Assembly: GCA_964023275.1 (NCBI GenBank)
Contig: OZ029927.1
Span: 5,875,715-5,939,714, forward strand
Reading direction: 5' to 3'
DNA: 64,000 nucleotides
DNA from: Norana najaformis
Lineage: Eukaryota > Annelida > Clitellata > Crassiclitellata > Hormogastridae
The notes below the pieces were generated by a model. The model was not told the DNA's origin and searched no databases. It saw only the letters and a program-made list of their open reading frames with translations. The position numbers and the translations under genes were made by a program. Position 1 is the first letter of the stretch, and every line of letters starts with the position of its first letter. Positions 57,140 to 64,000 of the stretch are shown in pieces.

Positions 57140-57590
57140 TCTAGTTTTCGCAGTTTTAAAAGCAGAGGGAAAACGACGTTCACAAAAGGAGAGATTAGCC
57201 AAGTGAGCAATGAGGACAGAAAACACATTTGAACAGGATTTAATAAGGGAAGTTGGAATGAAGTCCAGTTGTGCTGATTTAGATGGAACATTTCTGATGA
57301 GTCTAGCAACTCCCTGTACTGTAATGGAAGGAAAGGTACAAAACTCATTACTAGGATGTCTAACAACAGGAAACAGTTTTGCCCTGTCTATCACAGACCT
57401 ATGCTTTGATATGGCAGACTTTAAATTAGATATTTTAGCAGCAAAAAATTTTGAAAAATCCAGACAGAGCTTTTTGTCCTCAAGGTTACTAGATAAATTG
57501 GCAGCACACTGTTCGAGGAGTGAAGCAGCTTCTTTATGATGCTCTATCGGTCTTTAGAAGTTTTGGCAATGTCCAACTGGTTATGGTAGA
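57140..57590 (-). mobile_element. LINE reverse-transcriptase N-terminal fragment
   Basis: Minus strand reads FCTFPSITVQGVARLI, then NVPSKSAQLDFIPTSLIKSC, FSVLIAHLANLSFCERRFPS and AFKTA, the K-S...LD.IP..L+K region before the RT palm in CR1-like LINEs. Truncated on both sides. Confidence 0.72.
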
Positions 57591-57597
57591 ACTGCTG

Positions 57598-58700
57598 TCA
57601 AGATGTTACGATTAGTTTGTTAGACACCTTGCATGCTCTTCGGTAGGCAATCCGATCGCTTTCCTGCAGAGTTATCTTCCACTGACATTCCAGATGATGA
57701 CGATCACGTTTGGCCTGCTTTGCTTCATCAGAAAGCCATTTTGTGATGGGCCTGGCAGGTCGTCTAAAGCAGGTGCAAACAAGCACAACTTTATCCAGCT
57801 CCCTTGAAACAAAGGTAGAGAGTTGCTCTACAAAAGCATCTGCTGTCTGGGCTGGATCTGAAAACAGTTCAGTGTCGAACAGCACCGGCTCAAACTCGAC
57901 TGCGTGAATGGAAAAGGCAACTGGATGGCTGGATGTACCAACTGCTACTGTAGCAGTGATGAGACTGTGGCCAGAGATACAGCCAGTGTCACTGACCTGA
58001 ACATTTCCAACTGTCAGAGGATTATAGGTAATTAGTAAATCCAACTGGTTGAGATCGAATGATGTTAATAGATCATCTAACACGTGGTCACTGTGATTTC
58101 CATCACTGCCTGGACCATTAAAGTCGCCACAAAAGAGCAGACAGTCATTTGCACTGGCAGTAATTGTGGAAATCATGTCCGAAAATTCGTCATAGAAGGT
58201 GTGAATGGAGCTTGATGGTGGACGATAGATGTTGGCGATGACTAAAGAGGAAGCAGCTTTACCTGCTCGGACCAACTGAAGCTCATGGATGAAAGGAGAC
58301 GGACAGAGGAAGGACGGTGACTTGAGTAATGAACAGTAGATGACTGCAAGACCACCGCCTCGCCCAGGGCCACCGTCAACTGGCTGCCGGTTAACATGTA
58401 GTACGGAGAAACCTTCAGGTGCCACTCCTTGCTTGATACAAGTTGATGCATCAGACGTAATCCACGTCTCGGTTAGAGCAAAATTGTCCAGACGTTCATC
58501 GGCTATGATGTCGTGGATATTCACAGCATGATGCACAGCAGAATGAATATTCAGGGCTCCAAACTTCAGTGACAAAGATTGAAGCGTTGTCTTGTTTACA
58601 TATCCATGTGGTCGTCCAGGGTTAAGTTCGATGTTTCCAGACATGATCAGCAGTAGTGCCACAAGAAAGGCACTTACCGACCGTCTCTTCTAAGGGCAAA
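57598..58700 (-). mobile_element. L2/CR1-like LINE endonuclease ORF (5' half)
   Basis: 354 codons, ATG at 58662 (58645 is an alternative). The first 15 residues, up to SGNIELNPGR, form a 2A-like start. APE endonuclease follows: GALNIHSAVHHAVNIHDIIA, LDNFALTETWITSDAS, GGLAVIYCSLLK, VIANIYRPPSSSIHTFYDEF, LLFCGDFNGPGSDGNHSDHV (GDFN box), ISGHSLITATV (SGH, normally SDH). The linker PITKWLSDEAKQAKRDRHHL then RIAYRRACKVSNKLI ends the copy, at exactly the region where the plus-strand copy at 30365 begins. Upstream 58700-59260 shows no further gene. Confidence 0.88.
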
Positions 58701-59269
58701 ACGGACATCCAGTTCGAACCCACATCAGAACGACCAGGAAACTGTAGAAAGAGGGGCAAGGGCAAACGATAGCATTTAATTTATCAACCGTTAAACGTAC
58801 AGGTAAAAGGGTGTAAACGTATGCAGGGTATTCAACGATTAAATTCGACAGATCGTTAAAATGCAAACAAATATTTCAAATCACTTCAACCTCTGCACAT
58901 AGTTCAAGATTATAATCATTAAATCCATTGCATAAAACAGTGTTCCACTCGTAAATTTCACCTTTTAATAAAATAACAAGCCAGAACCAAATTTGAAAAG
59001 CCATCTCGGCACTAGCTAGTGAACAATCAATCTAAATATAAATATTTTTTATTAAAAATATCTGTATCTTAGAAATAACACTTTTGGGGTGTAAGACTTT
59101 GAAAAATCAAATTTTTATTTTTTCTTATATCTTAAGCTCCACCCTAGTAGACAAACACATAATAATTAAATACATAACACAGCAAACAAATAAAGGAAGA
59201 TGCACAGCCTCAAAGGCAGACATACAGAAGGACAATCGACCACAAAGACAGACATACAGATTACAGCTA

Positions 59270-61700
59270 CGATAATTTACAAATACCATTTCCATAGTTT
59301 GTGACAGACATAGTAGAATCAAAAACAACACCCAAGTCGCAAGCAGCATCAGTCAACTCAGCAAGTGAGTCATCCAGCTTTAAGGATTTAAGCCATTCAA
59401 ACTTCTTAAGTTGCTGTGGAGTGCCCAGTAGTAGAAATTCAGTCTTCGATGGGTTAAAGAGGAGTTTATTTGCTGCCATCCTAGACTGTAGCTCCTCAAA
59501 GGCACGAGACAACAGCTGTGCAGATGAGTTACAAGACAAACTGTCAAATCAAATGTAAATTTGGGTATCATCTGCACAGAAATGATATCCCAGTGAATGC
59601 TTGTCCAGGCAGTGTACCTACAGGTGTGGTGTATAATGTAAACAAGAGAGGATCAAGTACAGAACCCTGCAGAACACCACAGGTCAACAAAGCACTAGAC
59701 GAATAATATCCATTTAATACAGTGTGGATGCATTAACACGCTCCCGGTTTACCTGTGATTCCACTAACGCGAAGTAGTCGTAAGTCCCCCAAAGCTATTA
59801 ACTTAACACGCCGTGTCGGTTGTATAACTGCAATGTAGCGTTAAATATAAGGGCTCACCGATTTACTACCGGGAAGAAGGCTAATTAAATCACTGGAACA
59901 TGGTATTGTAGGACATACTTTGGCAGCTGTAACATTCCATTCATGCCCGAACTTGACATTAGTTGTACATGCAGGAGGGTGTCTTCTAAATAAATGTGCA
60001 TGTGACTCAACCGCGGGAGGGAGGTATTTAGGGCAGGAGGGATGGACAAGGAAGTCTAGCTGGAACCGGTTTTAACCAGTTTCTGAGGGGGAATAGGCAG
60101 GACAAGGTAGGTATGGCCTGACCGGCATGACCACAGAGAGGTTGGCTGGCTGGGCAGCCAACTGGGTACAGACCTGCCTGACGTGCAAAGAGGAAGGAGG
60201 AGCTTGGCTGGAGGGAACAGCGTGGGATAGGGGAGTGTGGGCGACCGAGTAGCAGAAGAGATATATTTCAACATTGTCCTGTTTAACGTGTGAACTGGTT
60301 TACACGCTGTTTTGAAGGCCCATCCCCCCACGACTTCATGTTAACGCATCCGCACTGTATACTGATTGACTGTGTGGGTAGAGATAAGCAGGAAACCAAT
60401 GTAGGGCAGGACCAGAAACCCCAAACTAATGCTGGAGATGATGCAAAGGAAAGAATGGTTGACAGATTCAAAGGAGCAGACAAATCAAAGAGAACAAGTG
60501 CTGTCAACCTTACCCTTATCCATGAAGCACATGATGTCACTATGAACAGCAAGCAGGGCAGATTCTGTTGAATGAAATTTGTGGTATGCAGACTGAAAAG
60601 GAGAAATTAGTGAGTGGGTTGGAAGATAAGTGGGTTTGCATACAATTCGAAAACTACCTGTTGAAGAATTTTAGATACAAAATTTAAAGTTGAGATGGGT
60701 CTGAAATTAGACAGGTCACCTGGATTGAGAGAAGGTTTCTTTAGTAGAGGATGAACTATGGCATGAGCAAATGCAGATGGGAAGGATCTCTCAAGTAATG
60801 AGAAGTTGCAATGGTTGGACCCAGGACATCGAAGCATTCTTTCCTAAAAGATGTAGGAATGGTTTCAAGGAGAGAGCTTTTGCTAGATGAAGAAAATATC
60901 AGTGTGTGAAGCTCTGCAAGAATTGTTGGCTGAAAGTAATCTAAGACTGGTGAAGAACTAGGATTAAGAAATTTATCAGATACCAAATAACCAAAAATTT
61001 CAGCCTAATGCATGAAATCTTATCAGCAAAAAGGTCAAAAATTTACAGGCTAGCACTTAGGTAGCAGAGAACACAGCAGAGGATAAATTTAACTTATCTC
61101 TATATAATAACTTATTTAAAGCCATCCACAAAGTTTTTGGTGATGTAGAACTTTCAGCAAATAAATTTGTCAAATATTCAGATTTAGCAGAAGGCACAAG
61201 TTTGCACACAAGTTTGCATTGTTGCTTAAACCTATTGTGGTCATAGGGAAGGTGAGAGGGGCACCACCAACACCCTGACTTCTGCGACGCCTAGCTTCAG
61301 AAATGGCAGAATTGAATGAAGAATGTGGTGTGCACTCGACTACTCTTTTGGTTCTAAAAGGAATTTGCCTGTCAAGCAGCTCAGTTAAAGTGGACTGGAA
61401 CTGCATAGCTAGCTCATTAGCTGTTTGTGCAGGAGCTAACCATAATGAAGAAGTTAAGATATCATGCTTCAGCTTATTTAAATCAATTTTATGCCAAGGG
61501 CAAAATTGAACAGTTTATAATTTGGGCCATGATTAAACAGCATGGTTTTAAACCACTGGTGAAATAGAGGCAGAGAAAGGACAAGAAGCTCAGGTTGAAG
61601 GCCTCTGCATGGGCAACCAGTGCAGTTGTCTCACATTTACTTATACATATGACAAAACTTTGGACTTCCACTGATTAGCCAAGCAAACATATGTACCAGT
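59270..61700 (-). mobile_element. CR1-like LINE reverse transcriptase, split by a MITE
   Basis: Minus-strand order: linker DRQIPFRTKRVVECTPHSSF and NSAISEARRRRSQG (61406-61250); LLERSFPSAFAHAIVHPLL and LSNFRPISTLNFVSKILQQ (60837-60620); TALVLFDLSAPLNLSTILSF (60552-60450); up to LPTQSISI at about 60358. After the MITE: GVLQGSVLDPLLFTLYTTPV (59690-59600), RMAANKLLFNPSKTEFLLLG (59490-59430), then the end near 59270. The YADD box is damaged. Frameshifted. Confidence 0.82.
59720..60357. mobile_element. TA-flanked MITE inside the LINE RT
   Basis: 638 bp. Left end CAGTGTGGATGCATTAACAC; right end complement CAGTGCGGATGCGTTAACAT. Flanked by TA at 59718-59719 and 60358-60359. Excising it plus one TA rejoins the LINE reading frame across the point, so the border is well fixed. 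TA duplication and CAGT tips suggest a Tc1/mariner-pogo type element. No transposase. Confidence 0.88.
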
Positions 61701-61879
61701 GTGCGTGTATGAAGACAACTCATGTAACGCCTTTTAATTCCCTCTCAAAAGCAGAGTACTGGATTACTGGTCAAGGCACATAACCTGGTCTCCAGTTGGC
61801 TGCTATTTTACCCACAAGCACAGTAGAGAAAATATTACAACTGAAAGTTGAAAATAAGCAGCCAGTTGAACTCTTCCCA

Positions 61880-62095
61880 TTGCACAATTGCTGCAAGTAG
61901 TTGCCAACCTCACTGCAACATTTCGTTCTCGACTTAAGACTCACCTTTTTCAGCTGGCTTATCCATTATCCACCGTAGGCTGCCTCTCTCTCTTAGTGGA
62001 CTGATCTTCTGGATATTGAGCAGAATGCAGCCTAAATTTGATGAGTCATCGGTTTATGTCTTGTGCATTAGACACCAGCACTCAAGAAGTTTCTA

Positions 62096-62133
<38 letters not shown>

Positions 62134-62140
62134 CTACAAT
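61880..62140 (+). mobile_element. LINE 3' end with (taa)n tail
   Basis: Reads ATFRSRLKTHLFQLAYPLST then stops, followed by a short 3' UTR and (taa)n at 62097-62130. The F-R-S-R-L-K-T-H-L-F box is the usual C-terminus of CR1/L2-like LINEs. 5'-truncated. It ends about 80 bp from TONSL exon B. Confidence 0.78.
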
Positions 62141-62216
62141 AATAATAACATAACCAATTCATTAGACAAGTCACATCTTACAATTAAACAATTAAAACAT
62201 CTAGAAACATGCTCAC

Positions 62217-62763
62217 TTTTGATGAACAGGAACTAGGATGAGATTATTCTCTATGCGAACTTTAAGACGCAGTTTCACGGTAGATGCATGTGATGATCGC
62301 TGAGTCATTTCTTCTCCTGCAGGCTCGGGATCAGTACAAGGTGAACTTGTTGGCATAAACACTGGACCACTCTCACTGGATTTGCTAAGGGACAAGTCAG
62401 CTACAACTTCTGTTAGTCCAGGATTGAAGACACTGCAGTAAGAACAGCTGTCGCCACTGTCACCAATGGAGTCTTCTTCAGCTGACATCCTATCTGAAAT
62501 CTGCTTTCTTTGTTTCTTTGGTGATCTTTGATCTTGCTCTGCAGTCTTTCTCTTTGTGTGTCTGTTCTTTGACCAACAGCCATCAACAGTTTTAAAAACA
62601 CTGTCTATGTCTCGTAGCTTCTGCTTTCTATATCTGACGTCATCAATCAGCCAATCATCACCAACCATCTCATTCTCTGGAATCAGCGCAGGAATCGGTG
62701 TATTATCCCCAGAACACGATGTTTCCAAGGCTTGAAGTTTCTGATGAGAAGCTCCTCTCAAAC
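62217..62763 (-). CDS. TONSL: TONSL exon B (acidic/basic linker into ubiquitin-like domain)
   Basis: A 547-nt exon with acceptor CTTAG|GT at 62764 and donor AAAA|GTGAGC at 62216. It encodes about 182 residues. Near its start is the conserved short motif ALIPENEMVGDDWLIDD, a recognisable TONSL linker signature. Then comes a lysine/arginine-rich stretch (RKQKLRD, KRKTAEQ, SPKKQRKQ) that looks like a nuclear localisation signal, a Ser/Asp/Glu-rich low-complexity segment, and a terminal beta-strand-like LKVRIENNLILVPV that opens the ubiquitin-like domain. The frame could run a few codons upstream to a TTG, but the AG acceptor and the phase match fix the exon start. It ends in phase 2 and needs one base from the next exon. 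Confidence 0.86.
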
Positions 62764-63901
62764 CTAAGTGTTATCAAACACTTCACTCAATTTCACAAAG
62801 ATACAATCTATACTATAATATGAAGTGCTTGATTATCTCTTATGCTATACAAATCCATGTGCCTGAGCAAAGTCACCAAACAAAAGTCCACCGAAACTAA
62901 ACTGAAGACTTCAGTAAGGTTTAGGGACCTAATCACTAAGTGACCTTTTTATTAATACATTATTATGTATTAACAAATAATGTATTAATAAAAAAATGAT
63001 AAAATTATGCATTAATATATATCAAACACAAATACAACAGTTTTGATTTTGCTCTCCTTCCAAAGTTCAGAAGTGCACACATGGCAGAGTATCAATGGTG
63101 CTGAGCAACTGATGATGAAGGATTTGCTCAAGGTATCCTCACAGTAACCATCTCAGGAAAGGCTCGAACTTGTACTTTCCACATTACAATAGGTGGAACC
63201 CAACCCACAGAGTCCCATCCAGAGTCCACAGTTGACTCCAAGTTCCCGATTCGTGTTTTTAAACAGCCCATAAATTGAGGTTGTTTCACTTGATATGAAC
63301 TTTGTGCAGGGTACAGGAAATAAACAGACATCACCAGAGGAGTCATACAAACCACCCTGTCCACTTTTAGTAAGGTAAGTCCAACCACACTTCAAAAGAT
63401 CCAAACTGCCCAGCAAAGCAGGCTGCTTACATAAAATGCAGCCTCAAGGGCCATTATGCTGTTTGTAAATCTAAACCTGTGCCTGGCAAAGCTTAACTGA
63501 AACCCTCTTCCACTTCCTGAGATGATATACAAATCTGTGATAACGATTACAATTAATCTACTGTTGGAATGTAGAAGATTTGCATAGTTTGGATGGGTTA
63601 TAGAATTGTATGTGTTGCAAGTTGTAAACAAAACTTCTGGAATTGTTACCGTCTTCTACAGATGATGGAAGCATCTGAGAAGAGAACTGAGCAGAGTTAA
63701 AGGGAAGGAGTACACTCACAAATGGAAAACAGAATCAGTCATAGACTGTAATTGTAAGCGCAAATTCATTTTGCGCCACTTCTACAGAAACTCAATAGAT
63801 GCGCTCCCGATCTGACAACATGAACAATTGAACTGTTAACTAGATGCGGGTGGCATAGCACTAATGCAGTACTTCAGTAATTCTAACTGTTAACAACTCA
63901 C
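62764..63901. other. TONSL intron without recognised elements
   Basis: The shortest intron of the gene here (1.14 kb). Contains an AT-rich palindromic stretch near 62955-62995 (attattatgtattaac / aataatgtattaat) and two overlapping minus-strand open frames (63128-63631) with no family I can name. Confidence 0.5.
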
Positions 63902-64000
63902 TAGATATAGTTTCTTTGTAAGCGTCAGATGCCGTATTTGGATCATGCAGGTATTTAATGTCATCGCACAGAGGATTCATTGGAATGTAAACATTATCAC
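63902..64000 (-). CDS. TONSL: TONSL exon A (partial, linker after ankyrin repeats)
   Basis: The open frame enters from the right edge with its first full codon at 63998-63996. It contains NPLCDDIKYLHDPNTASDAYKET and stops at a strong donor (A|GTGAGT, first intron base 63901). It ends in phase 1, and the next exon supplies exactly two bases, making a serine codon. The ASDAYKETI stretch resembles the short conserved segment between the ankyrin repeats and the basic linker of TONSL. It has no catalytic residues. The exon start lies outside the window. The assignment rests mainly on splice phase and on the next exon. Confidence 0.72.

Larger units (their letters stand above)
55767..57140 (+). mobile_element. 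piggyBac-like remnant, second locus
   Basis: Starts after TTAA (55763-55766) with ctcattaccaaccgcatgg. A short N-terminal frame (56045-56182) reads MANRCLLEEEIQRMIDEWSS, then an acidic CDSSDEENVSDG, typical of piggyBac transposase N-termini. A LINE 3' end (56217-56500) interrupts it, and two about 365-bp repeat units like those of the 44-45 kb piggyBac follow. The right end is cut off by a minus-strand LINE at 57140. Confidence 0.55.
9415..64000 (-). other. TONSL: TONSL-like gene, C-terminal half (nine exons, both ends outside the window)
   Basis: Gene-level entry joining nine minus-strand exons into about 538 codons. Every junction has a GT donor and an AG acceptor, and phases match throughout (1/2, 2/1, 0/0, 1/2, 1/2, 0/0, 1/2, 0/0). 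The product shows in order a linker, a basic region, a ubiquitin-like segment ending in a WDLPPL box, and leucine-rich repeats, the order known for the C-terminal half of animal TONSL. TONSL with MMS22L acts at stalled or broken forks and promotes RAD51 loading; its N-terminal TPR and ankyrin repeats (the latter reads unmodified H4K20) should lie right of 64000. The final exons should lie left of 9415, where a phase-2 donor leaves the gene open. Introns are 1.1 to 13.7 kb and full of transposons. The family call rests on remembered similarity, not on a search. Confidence 0.85.

Noticed and set aside
1-64000. A new multi-gene functional system (defence, biosynthesis or similar)
   Set aside because: Apart from one TONSL gene, every longer ORF with recognisable motifs is transposon-derived, and no other co-oriented conserved genes are present.

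Overview
This window is from an animal (metazoan) nuclear genome, most likely an invertebrate or early-branching chordate; the lineage cannot be fixed from the sequence. It is AT-rich, has no operon structure, and holds short spliced exons with GT-AG borders separated by multi-kilobase introns packed with transposable elements. No rRNA, tRNA gene, CRISPR array or prokaryotic system was found.

The only host gene I can support is on the minus strand and runs across almost the whole window. Nine exons (63902->64000, 62217-62763, 54483-54639, 46457-46535, 35632-35781, 32708-32871, 25835-26006, 11944-12116, 9415-9488) splice in compatible phases into about 538 codons. They read as the C-terminal half of a Tonsoku-like protein (TONSL), the replication-fork and homologous-recombination factor that works with MMS22L: end of the post-ankyrin linker, basic linker, ubiquitin-like domain, then leucine-rich repeats. 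The TPR/ankyrin half should lie beyond the right edge. The last LRRs and stop lie left of 9415 and were not found here.

Nearly everything else is intronic mobile DNA. 0.3-4.6 kb: an L2/CR1-like LINE split by a MITE and by a 3.1 kb LINE with a 12-bp target-site duplication (TSD). 4.8-12.4 kb: tRNA-derived SINEs and LINE fragments. 12.6-18.4 kb: minus-strand LINE remains containing an LTR retrotransposon with very long LTRs and a 61-bp minisatellite that grew out of LINE coding sequence. 19.5-24.8 kb: RTE/L1-like LINEs with inserts. 27.0-28.0 kb: a hAT element with an 8-bp TSD. 28.2-29.6 kb: a MITE inserted into a copy of itself. 30.4-34.3 kb: LINEs. 36.15-45.32 kb: a piggyBac element containing a LINE containing a LINE containing a LINE (four levels, a TSD at each). 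47.1-49.6 kb: a hAT remnant and a piggyBac pseudogene. 49.7-52.9 kb: a nearly intact EN-RT LINE flanked by 68-bp direct repeats. 55.8-62.1 kb: a second piggyBac-like remnant, LINE remains with a 2A-like motif, and a TA-flanked MITE inside a LINE reverse transcriptase.

The genes do not form a pathway. The window shows one conserved DNA-repair gene whose introns have become a layered record of transposition. Removing the inserts restores the phase or reading frame of the older element in several places, so the relative order of events can be read directly.
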